The notes beneath the pieces are model-generated. The model was not told the DNA's origin. It ran no database searches and saw nothing but the letters and a program-made list of their open reading frames with translations. Both the position numbers and the translations under genes were made by a program. A stretch of 9,975 nucleotides of DNA from an uncultured Ruminococcus sp. (GTDB lineage: Bacteria; Bacillota; Clostridia; Oscillospirales; Ruminococcaceae), in assembly GCA_900553675.1 (NCBI GenBank), contig USEH01000073.1, positions 1 to 9,975 on the forward strand, written 5' to 3'. This document shows, in pieces, positions 1 to 6,444 of this stretch. Numbering within the stretch: position 1 is the stretch's first letter; each line of letters starts with the position of its first letter.

Positions 1-530
1 ATCAGAAGATCAGCCCCTGCCTGCGCAAGTTTATCAAAAAGGCTGCCGCCTGTTTCCTCTGTCTCGATCGGTACAACGATCTTGGAAATCATATCTCCGG
101 TATCCAGACCGGTTCCCATTCTCATGATCGTCACGCCGGATTCTTTCTCTCCGTCAATGACTGCCTGCTGGATCGGTGCTGCACCTCTGTATTTCGGAAG
201 CAGGGAAGCATGGATGTTGATGCATCCATATTTCGGAAGATCCAGGATCGTCTTCGGGATGATCTGTCCAAAAGCTGCCACAATGATGATATCCGGTGCA
301 AGTCCTGTGAGGGTTTCCACAAATTCCGGATCACGTACTTTGACCGGCTGGTAAACCGGGATCTCATGTTTCATGGCTTCTTCTTTGACAGGAGTTGGCA
401 TAAGTGTCTTGCCTCTTCCCTTCGGTTTGTCCGGCTGGGTCACAACGCCTGTGATCTCATAACCGGCCTCCACGAGTGCCTCAAGTGTTCCCACGGAGAA
501 ATCCGGGGTTCCCATAAATACCACTTTCAT
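1..530 (-). CDS. fmt: Methionyl-tRNA formyltransferase, N-terminal part (gene runs off the left edge)
   Basis: This enzyme formylates Met-tRNA(fMet) with 10-formyl-tetrahydrofolate, making the initiator tRNA for translation. About 176 residues are present, of roughly 310 usual for the family. They begin [13 protein letters not shown], the Rossmann-like opening of the family. The catalytic formyltransferase motif is visible: Asn105 and His107 in INIHAS, followed by [13 protein letters not shown] (109-121), with Asp143 in GLDTGDM. These match the Asn/His/Asp triad of the E. coli enzyme. The C-terminal tRNA-binding OB domain lies outside the window. The start ATG (528-530) is preceded by AAAGGAG about 10 bases upstream, and only 27 bases separate it from the def stop, so the two are probably co-transcribed. 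Pairing with def is functionally sensible because Def removes the formyl group that Fmt adds. Codon style (CTG, ATC, GGA, CCG) matches def and the 3' part of priA, but not genes to the right of about 2670. Confidence 0.96.
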   Translation of the reverse strand, partial: MKVVFMGTPDFSVGTLEALVEAGYEITGVVTQPDKPKGRGKTLMPTPVKEEAMKHEIPVYQPVKVRDPEFVETLTGLAPDIIIVAAFGQIIPKTILDLPKYGCINIHASLLPKYRGAAPIQQAVIDGEKESGVTIMRMGTGLDTGDMISKIVVPIETEETGGSLFDKLAQAGADLL

Positions 531-557
531 CTGAAGTCATCTCCTTTATTTTAAGAC

Positions 558-1049
558 TTACTCTTCGTCCTCGTACTCCTCATACTCATCGTACGTGTTG
601 TCCCAGAGTTCACCTTCTACTTTTTCTGTATACATATGTCCGTCGAGGTGATCACACTCGTGGCAGATGCAGCGGGCAAGAAGTTCGGTTCCCTCCAGTT
701 CAAACGGCTGCATGTCGCGGTCCAGCGCTCTTACCTTTACGTAATTCGGACGGGTTACTGTACCGGATTTTCCCGGAAGGCTTAAGCAGCCTTCTGCTCC
801 TGTCTGGCTTCCGGAAGTCTCCAGGATTTCCGGATTGATCAGAAGATATGGGGTTCCATCCACATCCATGACTACGATTCTCTTTAAGATGCCGACCTGC
901 GGTGCGGCAAGGCCGACACCGTTTGCCTCATACATGGTGTCAAACATGTCGTCGATCAGCTCGCTGATTCTTGGTGTCATCTTCTCCACCGGTCTGCATT
1001 TTTTCGTTAATACGCGGTCGCCTACGACTCTGATTTCTCTGATTGCCAT
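558..1049 (-). CDS. def: Peptide deformylase
   Basis: This cytosolic metalloprotease removes the N-formyl group from nascent proteins. All three family motifs are intact in 163 residues: GVGLAAPQ (44-51), EGCLSLPG (86-93) with metal ligand Cys88, and HECDH (130-134), where His130 and His134 bind the metal and Glu131 is the catalytic acid. The C-terminus ends in an acidic tail rich in Asp, Glu and Tyr (about 153-163), an extension beyond the catalytic core. The start at 1049 is supported by GAAAGGA about 10 bases upstream and by the normal MAIREIRVVGD opening, which resembles Lachnospiraceae deformylases as I recall them. It lies 63 bases after the priA stop and 27 bases before fmt, in the common priA-def-fmt order. 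No terminator hairpin is seen on either side, so it is likely part of the same transcript. Confidence 0.97.
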   Translation of the reverse strand: MAIREIRVVGDRVLTKKCRPVEKMTPRISELIDDMFDTMYEANGVGLAAPQVGILKRIVVMDVDGTPYLLINPEILETSGSQTGAEGCLSLPGKSGTVTRPNYVKVRALDRDMQPFELEGTELLARCICHECDHLDGHMYTEKVEGELWDNTYDEYEEYEDEE

Positions 1050-1112
1050 AATTCTTTTCCTTTCTTTTGCTCTTCTATTATAAATAATCTATGTGTAAAT
1101 AGTATGAAAAAA

Positions 1113-3542
1113 CTAATACTTTCTGCTGAAGTCAAACTGTAAATAAACGGTACGGAAGCCTTTGTTAATCTCGATATACCGCTCCAGTTTTTCCCGCAGC
1201 TCTGCCAGCACCTCTTCCTGCGGCGCGCGTACATACACGGCCATGCGGTACAGGTCATTGATTTTCGACACTGCCTCACTTGCCGGGCCGATGATCTGGA
1301 CTTCGCGGTTTCCCCGGATGCGGATGAGATATCTGCGAATGTATTCCATCGCCTGCGTCAGATGCGCTTCATCCTCCCCGGCTCCGTGGATCGCCAGAAG
1401 CTCCGCCGCCGGTGGATATCCCATCAGACGGCGGTAGTCCATTTCTTTCTCATAAAATGTCCCGTAATCCTGCTCTGCCGCCGTCTGAATGCTGTAATGT
1501 TCGGGATGGTACGTCTGAATGACTGCCATTCCCGGCTTTTCGCCTCTTCCGGCGCGGCCGACTGCCTGCGTCAGCAGCTGGAACGTACGCTCCCCGGCAC
1601 GGTAATCGACTGCATTCAGGGAGAGATCCGCCGCCAGCGCTCCCACCAGCGTGACATTCGGGAAATCGTGGCCTTTTACAATCATCTGGGTTCCAATCAG
1701 GATACCGGCCCCCCCCGCCGCAAATGAGGACAGGATTTCTTCATAACTGTTTTTCGTTTTTGTCGTGTCGCCATCCATCCTAAGAACGCGTGCCTTTGGA
1801 AACAGCTTTTTCACGTTCTGCTCGATCTGCTGTGTGCCGGCACGGAAGCCGCCGATATACGGGGAACCGCACGACGGGCACGCATGTACCTGCGGTGTTT
1901 CATAACCGCAGTAATGGCAGGCGAGCTTTCCGTTATTGTGTGCTGTCAGTGATACATCGCAGTGCGGGCATTTCATCACATGGCCGCATGCACGGCATGA
2001 GACGAAGCCCGCATAGCCTCTGCGGTTCAGAAACAGTACAACCTGTTCCTTTTTTTCAAGCCGTTTTTCGATCTCTTCCCGCAGTTTTCCGGACAGAATC
2101 GAACGGTTTCCCATCTGTAATTCTTCCCGCATATCCGCGATCCATACGGACGGAAGTGCTGCATTTCCGTACCGCGCATCCATCCGGAACAGCGCGTACG
2201 CTCCCGTCTCGCAGGCGTAAGAAGCATCCACCGACGGCGTTGCCGAACCCATCACCACATGGGCATGCTCCAGCCCGGCGCGGCGCACGGCGGTCTCCCT
2301 TGCATGGTAGCGCGGCGTCACTTCACTTTTATAGGAGGTTTCATGCTCCTCATCGATTACGATCAGTCCCAGTTCCGGAAACGGTGCAAAGAGTGCGGAA
2401 CGCGGACCGATCATAATACTGACCTCCCCGCGCCGCGCGCGCTCCATCTGGTCGGCGCGCTCAGACGGTGTCATCCGCGAGTTGACCACCGTGACCCTTG
2501 TTCCAAACCGTGCGCAGAACCGCTCCACGTTCTGATACGTCAGCGCAATCTCCGGGATCAGAACGATTGCCTGTTTTCCCTGCGCAAGCACATGTGCAAT
2601 CAGTTCCATGTAGACTTCCGTCTTTCCGCTTCCGGTGACGCCATATAACAGTGCTCCCGCCGGCTTATGCGCGTCTATAAGGCTTTTAACGCCCTCATAG
2701 GCTTTTGTCTGCTCTTCGGAAAGGGATATTTCCGGTGCGGGCTTGCCCTGATGCCTTTGAGGTGTTCTTAAAGCTTCGTAGCGGTATTCCTCCAAAACGC
2801 CTTTTTTAACCATGTTTGTTATTATGGTGGGGGTTACGCTCAGGTAATAGCAGGTTTCCTTAACCGAGGCGGTTTCGTTTTCGGTGAGAAAGTCGACCAC
2901 CTGCTTCTGCTTGACTGTAAAGCCCTTTTGGTTGTTTTCAAGATAATCCGGCGTAAGCCTTATCATGCGAACGGTTTCGTCGCCCACCCTGCGCTTGAAT
3001 TTGTCCGACTCCTCCAAAACGCCCTTTTCTACAAGAGACTTAACCACCGCTTCCTTGGATTTATCCACACCGCAGTCGATGATTTCGTCGAACTCACGTC
3101 TTGAAGATGCTCCTTTTAAAGCTGTCAGCAGGGCTTCCTCTTCCTCCGAAAGCTCCTCGTCCGGCAGATGGTTTGATATCTCGTAAACGCTCTGTCTGAC
3201 TACCGAATATCCAGCAGGGACTATAGTCCGAAACGCTTCAAAAAAGGTGCAAAACGTATGCTCCTTCAGCCAGAAAACCATATTCAAAAGCTCATCGTTA
3301 ACAAGCGGCTCTTTATCCACTATGCTGATAATCGGCTTAAGCCTTTCGTCCGGCTCGGGCTTTACATAGGTTCTTGTAACCAGACCGATGCGCTTTGAAT
3401 TGCCCTTGCCAAACGGCACCAAAACTCTCATCCCGGGCTTTAAAACCGGCGCGAGAATCTCGGGATATTTATAGGTATATTCGGTATCATAGCCGTAAGC
3501 AGCTTCGGAAATGGCAACCTTTGCCGCATGGGTACTGTTCAT
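1113..3542 (-). CDS. priA: Primosomal protein N' (replication restart helicase PriA), apparently mosaic
   Basis: PriA is a 3'-to-5' DNA helicase that recognises stalled forks and reloads the replicative helicase. With the start chosen here it has 809 residues, within the usual range. The N-terminal third carries the 3'-end-binding and winged-helix region. The helicase core has Walker A GVTGSGKT (301-308), DEEH (397-400) and the late helicase motif QAVGRAGRG. Eight cysteines form the two zinc sites (516, 519, 525, 528, 542, 545, 555, 558), so nothing essential is missing. The frame is also open to an ATG at 3563, seven codons further. I prefer 3542 because the 3563 ATG has no ribosome site and sits 5 bases from a hairpin arm, whereas AAAGG lies 13 bases before 3542. 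Codon use and family resemblance change abruptly at about 2640-2675, at Walker A: upstream codons favour CTT, ATA and AGG; downstream codons favour CTG, ATC and GGA. An 8-G run in the coding strand (1709-1716) is in frame. Confidence 0.95.
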   Translation of the reverse strand: MNSTHAAKVAISEAAYGYDTEYTYKYPEILAPVLKPGMRVLVPFGKGNSKRIGLVTRTYVKPEPDERLKPIISIVDKEPLVNDELLNMVFWLKEHTFCTFFEAFRTIVPAGYSVVRQSVYEISNHLPDEELSEEEEALLTALKGASSRREFDEIIDCGVDKSKEAVVKSLVEKGVLEESDKFKRRVGDETVRMIRLTPDYLENNQKGFTVKQKQVVDFLTENETASVKETCYYLSVTPTIITNMVKKGVLEEYRYEALRTPQRHQGKPAPEISLSEEQTKAYEGVKSLIDAHKPAGALLYGVTGSGKTEVYMELIAHVLAQGKQAIVLIPEIALTYQNVERFCARFGTRVTVVNSRMTPSERADQMERARRGEVSIMIGPRSALFAPFPELGLIVIDEEHETSYKSEVTPRYHARETAVRRAGLEHAHVVMGSATPSVDASYACETGAYALFRMDARYGNAALPSVWIADMREELQMGNRSILSGKLREEIEKRLEKKEQVVLFLNRRGYAGFVSCRACGHVMKCPHCDVSLTAHNNGKLACHYCGYETPQVHACPSCGSPYIGGFRAGTQQIEQNVKKLFPKARVLRMDGDTTKTKNSYEEILSSFAAGGAGILIGTQMIVKGHDFPNVTLVGALAADLSLNAVDYRAGERTFQLLTQAVGRAGRGEKPGMAVIQTYHPEHYSIQTAAEQDYGTFYEKEMDYRRLMGYPPAAELLAIHGAGEDEAHLTQAMEYIRRYLIRIRGNREVQIIGPASEAVSKINDLYRMAVYVRAPQEEVLAELREKLERYIEINKGFRTVYLQFDFSRKY
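2640..2675. other. Composition and ancestry breakpoint inside priA
   Basis: Reading priA 5' to 3' on the minus strand, the codons before Walker A include AGC CTT ATA GAC GCG. From the GGA of PAGALLYG onward they become GGA GCA CTG, then GGA AGC GGA AAG ACG, ATG GAA CTG ATT and CTG ATC CCG. The change falls at the most conserved motif of the gene (GVTGSGKTEVY, 2610-2642). def and fmt share the left-hand style. rpoZ, gmk, remA, yicC, asnS and everything further right share the other style. The protein text changes too: the ALTYQNV and VNSR segments after Walker A are of a kind I associate with Lachnospiraceae PriA, whereas the N-terminal VAISEAAYGYD...KPGMRVLVPFGKGN resembles Oscillospiraceae PriA. 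The pattern is seen directly. The cause, assembly chimera or recombination, is inference. Confidence 0.7.
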
Positions 3543-3568
3543 ATGTAAAACCATGCCTTTCATACTGT

Positions 3569-3613
3569 CTTAAGATTTGCGCCGCCGTTTTAACGGGCAG
3601 TACAAATCTTAAG
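3569..3613. repeat. 11-bp perfect inverted repeat in the rpoZ-priA spacer
   Basis: CTTAAGATTTG (3569-3579) and CAAATCTTAAG (3603-3613) are perfectly complementary arms around a 23-base loop. The loop contains a second small palindrome, CCGTT-TT-AACGG (3585-3596). In the minus-strand transcript the hairpin forms directly after the rpoZ stop and ends 5 bases before the most upstream possible priA ATG. No U-run follows, so it is not a classical intrinsic terminator. It could be an attenuator, an mRNA processing or stability element, or a translational control element for priA. It occupies the spot where coaBC often sits in Firmicutes. An adjacent AAGCTT-C-AAGCTT (3611-3623) adds further dyad symmetry. 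Confidence 0.75.
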
Positions 3614-3624
3614 CTTCAAGCTTT

Positions 3625-3834
3625 TTACTTTCTTTTAAGGGAAGAATCCTCCACCAGTCTGTATTCGCCGTTTGCAAACTGCTCTACCGCGGTTGCAACC
3701 GGCTTGCGGTCGATTATCTCCTTCGCGTCGTAAGCGGTATCAATAATTTCCCTTGCTCGCTTTGCAACGCCTATTACCAAAGAATAGGTGCTTTCGCCGT
3801 TCTTTAAAATCTGTGAGCTTGAAGGTCTTAACAT
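3625..3834 (-). CDS. rpoZ: DNA-directed RNA polymerase omega subunit
   Basis: Omega is the small subunit that helps fold the beta' subunit and assemble RNA polymerase. The 69-residue product has the family signature in SLVIGVAKRAREI (about residues 18-30), followed by KPVATAVEQFANGEYRLV, matching the usual KP...A..E...G....... pattern of Gram-positive omega. The length is normal for Clostridia. The start at 3834 overlaps the gmk stop by 7 bases and has AAAGGAG about 10 bases upstream inside gmk, which points to translational coupling. Position right after gmk is the standard Firmicutes arrangement. The spacer to priA is 61-82 bases, depending on the priA start, and holds an inverted repeat. 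Confidence 0.93.
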   Translation of the reverse strand: MLRPSSSQILKNGESTYSLVIGVAKRAREIIDTAYDAKEIIDRKPVATAVEQFANGEYRLVEDSSLKRK

Positions 3835-4436
3835 TTTTCCAGCACTCCTTTAATTATTTCGTTATTTTTATTTACAAGATGTTTGGCTGATTTCATTATC
3901 ATCATCAAATCGTCAACGGCTTCCGAAAGATTGTCGTTTACGAACACATAATCATAGTTATTTGCAAGCCTGATTTCGCGGTACGCCTGCGTTACTCTTT
4001 TTTGGATAACTTCCTCGGTCTCGGTGCCCCTGCCCTCTAACCTGTGGGCAAGCTCATCTATCGACGGCGGAAGCATGAATATAAGCACAGCCTCTGGACA
4101 TACCGATTTTACCATCATAGCGCCGGCGGTTTCAATCTCTAAAATCACGTCCTTCCCCTCGGCGAGCTTTTCCTCTATGGGTGCCTTGGGGGTGCCGTAG
4201 TAGTTATCCACAAAGGTAGCGTATTCCAGCATACCGTCGTTCCGGACAAGCTCTAAAAAACGCTCCTTGGTTACAAAATAGTAATTTACGCCGTCGACCT
4301 CGCCCTCGCGCGGCTGTCTTGTCGTTGCGGAAACGGAGTAGTAAACATTGTCGGTTTTTTTGAAAAGCTCATTCAGAACCGTCCCCTTGCCGCAGCCCGA
4401 CGGCGCGGAAAGCACATAAAGTGTACCCTTATTCAT
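3828..4436 (-). CDS. gmk: Guanylate kinase
   Basis: The enzyme phosphorylates GMP to GDP with ATP, in purine nucleotide synthesis and salvage. The 202-residue protein has the P-loop SAPSGCGKGT (10-19). Next comes the GMP-binding segment SVSATTRQPREGEVDGVNYY, including the Arg and Tyr residues that contact GMP in the family, and then the lid region with RGTETEEVIQKRV. The segment usually read as LEIDVQGA is here LEIETAGA, so the Asp-Val-Gln is replaced by Glu-Thr-Ala. This is an uncommon but conservative-looking variant. The start overlaps the remA stop by 8 bases (ATGAATAA), and GAGG just upstream within remA serves as ribosome site. Both ends overlap neighbours, so remA, gmk and rpoZ are almost certainly one transcript with coupled translation. 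Confidence 0.97.
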   Translation of the reverse strand: MNKGTLYVLSAPSGCGKGTVLNELFKKTDNVYYSVSATTRQPREGEVDGVNYYFVTKERFLELVRNDGMLEYATFVDNYYGTPKAPIEEKLAEGKDVILEIETAGAMMVKSVCPEAVLIFMLPPSIDELAHRLEGRGTETEEVIQKRVTQAYREIRLANNYDYVFVNDNLSEAVDDLMMIMKSAKHLVNKNNEIIKGVLEKC

Positions 4437-4680
4437 TTTCCTCAGCCTCTATTTTACCCAAAATATATTCGGAAGTCCTTGAAGATAGTATAACGTGGTC
4501 GCTGACTGTGACTATAACCGTCTTGGTTTTTTTGCCGTAGGTACAGTCGATAAGCGCGCCCTTATCCTTTGCCTCCTGAACAAGCCTTTTTATCGGCGAT
4601 GAGTCGGGAGAAGCAAGCGCTACCACCTTATCCGCCGAAACATAGCAGGAATACCCGATATTCAACATTCCATCATTCAT
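4429..4680 (-). CDS. remA: RemA-family DNA-binding regulator (DUF370)
   Basis: RemA of Bacillus subtilis activates extracellular-matrix and osmoprotection operons. It forms ring-like oligomers that bind DNA repeats. This 83-residue protein aligns with B. subtilis RemA without gaps over about 55 residues: LNIGYSCYVSADKVVA, SPDSSPIKRL, GALIDCTYGKKTK and SDHVILSS all match family positions. The arginines linked to DNA binding in B. subtilis (R18, R50 and R51, from memory) are lysine here (K18, K50, K51), and R53 is also lysine (K53). Charge is kept, but the chemistry differs. The ATG at 4680 has GAGG about 8 bases upstream and follows the yicC stop by 14 bases. The yicC-remA-gmk order is a hallmark of Firmicutes. 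Its target genes in a non-Bacillus host cannot be told from this window. Confidence 0.93.
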   Translation of the reverse strand: MNDGMLNIGYSCYVSADKVVALASPDSSPIKRLVQEAKDKGALIDCTYGKKTKTVIVTVSDHVILSSRTSEYILGKIEAEENE

Positions 4681-4694
4681 AGCATAACCTCGTT

Positions 4695-5573
4695 TTACTC
4701 TATGTTCTGGATCTGCTCTCTCACCTTTTCAATGGTACTCTTTAAATCAACTACCATTTTGGTGATTGTAAGGTCGGAGCATTTCGAGCCGGTGGTGTTG
4801 ACCTCGCGGTTCATCTCCTGAACTAAAAAATCAAGCTTTTTGCCGATAGGCTCGTCAAGCTCTAAAAGCTCCCTGAAGGAAGCCACATGACTTTTTAGCC
4901 TTACGGTTTCCTCGTCCACGGCGGTTTTATCCGCGAATATTGCGGCTTCGGTGAGTATCCTTGCCTCGTCGATATTCTTGTCCTGCAAAATGTCGCACAG
5001 CTTCTGATACAGCCTTTCGCGGTATTCCTTTGTAACCTCCGGCGAGCGAAGCTCTATCTTGGCAACGGTTTCTTCGATATAATCAAGCTTGGTGAGAATG
5101 TCCGCTTTAAGACGTTCGCCCTCCCGCCTGCGCATATCCACAAAGCCCTCAAGCGCAGCAGAAGCGGTCGCCCTGACCTCCTCCCAAAGCTCGTTTTCGT
5201 CGGTTTCCGCTTTGGTTACGGTGAAGATATCCGGAATTCCGAAAAGCCTTGTAAGAGTAATATCGTCGGTAAGGTTAAGAGTAGAGTTTGCCTTGCGAAG
5301 GGCGGATATGTAATTTTCGGCAAGCGGAGTGTTAACCTCAACGCTAACGTCCGAGCCGTCGTTAGTTGATATACTTACATAAGCTTCCACCTTTCCCCTG
5401 CTAATAGAAGCCGAGAAAAGTGCTTTAAGCTTGTCCTCAATGTATCCGTACTGCCTTGGAACGCGCGAGGAAAACTCGAAGAATTTATGGTTTACGCTTC
5501 TTATCTCAACAGTTATCTCTCTGGCTCCGAACAGCATTTTCGACCGTCCGTAGCCCGTCATGCTTTTTGGCAT
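4695..5573 (-). CDS. yicC: YicC/YloC family endoribonuclease
   Basis: YicC (E. coli) and YloC (B. subtilis) are stress-associated proteins reported to act as endoribonucleases. The 292-residue length is typical. The N-terminal YicC domain opens with SMTGYGR (4-10) and carries EIRSVNHKFFE and ISRGKV. The C-terminal DUF1732 domain is at about 245-292, with KKLDFLVQEMNREVNT and a final EKVREQIQNIE, both close to family consensus. The ribosome site AAAGGAG (5581-5587) sits 7 bases before the ATG, an excellent fit that fixes the start. It is the first gene of the leftward housekeeping operon, downstream of a promoter at 5630-5658. Nothing is missing or truncated. Confidence 0.95.
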   Translation of the reverse strand: MPKSMTGYGRSKMLFGAREITVEIRSVNHKFFEFSSRVPRQYGYIEDKLKALFSASISRGKVEAYVSISTNDGSDVSVEVNTPLAENYISALRKANSTLNLTDDITLTRLFGIPDIFTVTKAETDENELWEEVRATASAALEGFVDMRRREGERLKADILTKLDYIEETVAKIELRSPEVTKEYRERLYQKLCDILQDKNIDEARILTEAAIFADKTAVDEETVRLKSHVASFRELLELDEPIGKKLDFLVQEMNREVNTTGSKCSDLTITKMVVDLKSTIEKVREQIQNIE

Positions 5574-5605
5574 ACCAAAACTCCTTTATATAATAATATT
5601 AATCC

Positions 5606-5634
5606 ATAATACTCCAATATATATTCAGTATTAT
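5606..5634. repeat. 8-bp inverted repeat overlapping the yicC -10 region
   Basis: ATAATACT (5606-5613) and AGTATTAT (5627-5634) are perfect inverted arms with a 13-base A+T-rich loop. The right arm covers most of the predicted -10 box of the yicC promoter, and the repeat spans the probable transcription start. Such placement is typical of an operator, or it may form a weak 5' leader hairpin. In this A+T-rich stretch chance symmetry is possible. Confidence 0.4.
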
Positions 5635-5658
5635 ATCACATTCAATGAAATAAAGCAA
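5630..5658 (-). promoter_or_regulatory. Predicted sigma-A promoter of the yicC-remA-gmk-rpoZ operon
   Basis: On the minus strand a perfect TATAAT -10 (5630-5635) is preceded, after 17 bases, by TTGCTT (5653-5658), a partial match to TTGACA. The transcript would begin near 5623, giving an A+T-rich leader of about 50 bases before yicC. No other good promoter is seen before the downstream genes up to rpoZ. Confidence 0.65.
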
Positions 5659-5721
5659 GCAATCACACAAAAATTTAAGATTACAGTATGGTTACATATT
5701 TTCTCAGTAAGAAAAAACATC

Positions 5722-5750
5722 TTGAATCACGAGCAGAAATGTGTTACAAT
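5722..5750 (+). promoter_or_regulatory. Predicted sigma-A promoter of the HD-domain gene
   Basis: TTGAAT (5722-5727) and TACAAT (5745-5750) are separated by 17 bases, giving good -35 and -10 elements for the gene at 5785. TATTAT just downstream is an alternative -10. The promoter faces away from the yicC promoter, so the two divergent units share an intergenic region of about 210 bases. Confidence 0.6.
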
Positions 5751-5784
5751 ATTATTATAAATTAAAGTATCGGAGATAACTGCC

Positions 5785-6387
5785 ATGAACGAGAATGCAA
5801 TAAAATCAAAGGAAAGATTTATAGATATTTTCCGCACAAACATCAAGCGCGACGGTGCTGACAAGCTTTTGGAGTTTTTGCAGTCAAAATGCGATTTCTT
5901 CACCGCCCCCGCTTCAACCAAGTTCCACTGCGCCTACGAGGGCGGCTTATGCGAACATAGTCTTAACGTTTACGACTGCTTAAAGTCGTATCTTGAAACG
6001 GACAGAGCAAAAGAAACCTTCGGGCTTAAATTCAGCGACGAGACAATAGCCATTTCCGCCCTGCTTCACGACATCTGCAAGATAAACACGTATGTTGTAA
6101 GTATGCGAAACGTCAAAAACGACAAAACAGGTCAATGGGAAAAGGTTCCCTATTACGACTACAACGACACTCTGCCATACGGTCATGGTGAAAAGTCGGT
6201 ATACATAGTAAGCGGATTTATGCGCCTGACCCGCGACGAAGCCATGGCTATCCGCTGGCACATGGGATTCTCGGGTGAGGAAAACGTAAAGCTCATAGGA
6301 AACGCCTTAAGAATGTATCCCTTGGCACTGGCACTGAGCATAGCCGACTGCGAGGCTTCGAGCTTTGTTGAGGAGAGAAGGAACTAA
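5785..6387 (+). CDS. HD-domain metal-dependent phosphohydrolase, YhaM-like
   Basis: The 200-residue protein is a compact HD-superfamily enzyme. Expected metal-site residues are in order: His58 in GGLCEHSLNVY, His95-Asp96 in ALLHDICK, His134 in GHGEKS, His159 in RWHMG and Asp188 in LSIADCEAS. This layout, with GGL..H near the start and GH then WH later, resembles the HD domain of YhaM-type 3'-to-5' exoribonucleases, but the N-terminal OB-fold of YhaM is absent. The substrate may be nucleotides or nucleic acid ends; the sequence does not say. The ATG at 5785 has GGAG 9 bases upstream. It is the only complete plus-strand gene here, transcribed alone from its own promoter and closed by the terminator it shares with asnS. 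There is no signal peptide or membrane segment, so it is cytosolic. Confidence 0.88.
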   Translation: MNENAIKSKERFIDIFRTNIKRDGADKLLEFLQSKCDFFTAPASTKFHCAYEGGLCEHSLNVYDCLKSYLETDRAKETFGLKFSDETIAISALLHDICKINTYVVSMRNVKNDKTGQWEKVPYYDYNDTLPYGHGEKSVYIVSGFMRLTRDEAMAIRWHMGFSGEENVKLIGNALRMYPLALALSIADCEASSFVEERRN

Positions 6388-6399
6388 TCCTTCACAAAT

Positions 6400-6432
6400 A
6401 AAAAGCACCGGATGTAACTCCGATGCTTTTTT
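6400..6432. terminator. Bidirectional intrinsic terminator between the HD gene and asnS
   Basis: AAAAAGCA-C-CGGA (6400-6412) pairs with TCCG-A-TGCTTTTT (6419-6431) around a 6-base loop, with one C/A mismatch in the stem. The A-run on the left and T-run on the right make it work in both directions, which suits the convergent genes ending at 6387 and 6445. Confidence 0.88.
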
Positions 6433-6444
6433 ATTATACTAAAA

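Noticed and set aside
210..554. 114-codon plus-strand open frame opposite fmt
   Set aside because: The minus strand encodes clear Fmt catalytic motifs over the whole stretch; the plus frame shows no family features.
1050..1112. TATAAT-like sequence in the priA-def spacer as a separate def promoter
   Set aside because: No acceptable -35 element is found 16-18 bases upstream, so I cannot support it.
1790..2416. 208-codon open frame on the plus strand opposite priA
   Set aside because: It is antisense to the helicase and zinc-binding core of priA, rich in Arg, His and Ser as expected for an antisense shadow, with no recognisable domain or ribosome site.
5599..5615. Mini upstream ORF (ATG GAT TAA after GGAG) in the yicC leader
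   Set aside because: It has only two codons, the GGAG is just 4 bases from the ATG, and the region is so A+T-rich that chance is likely.
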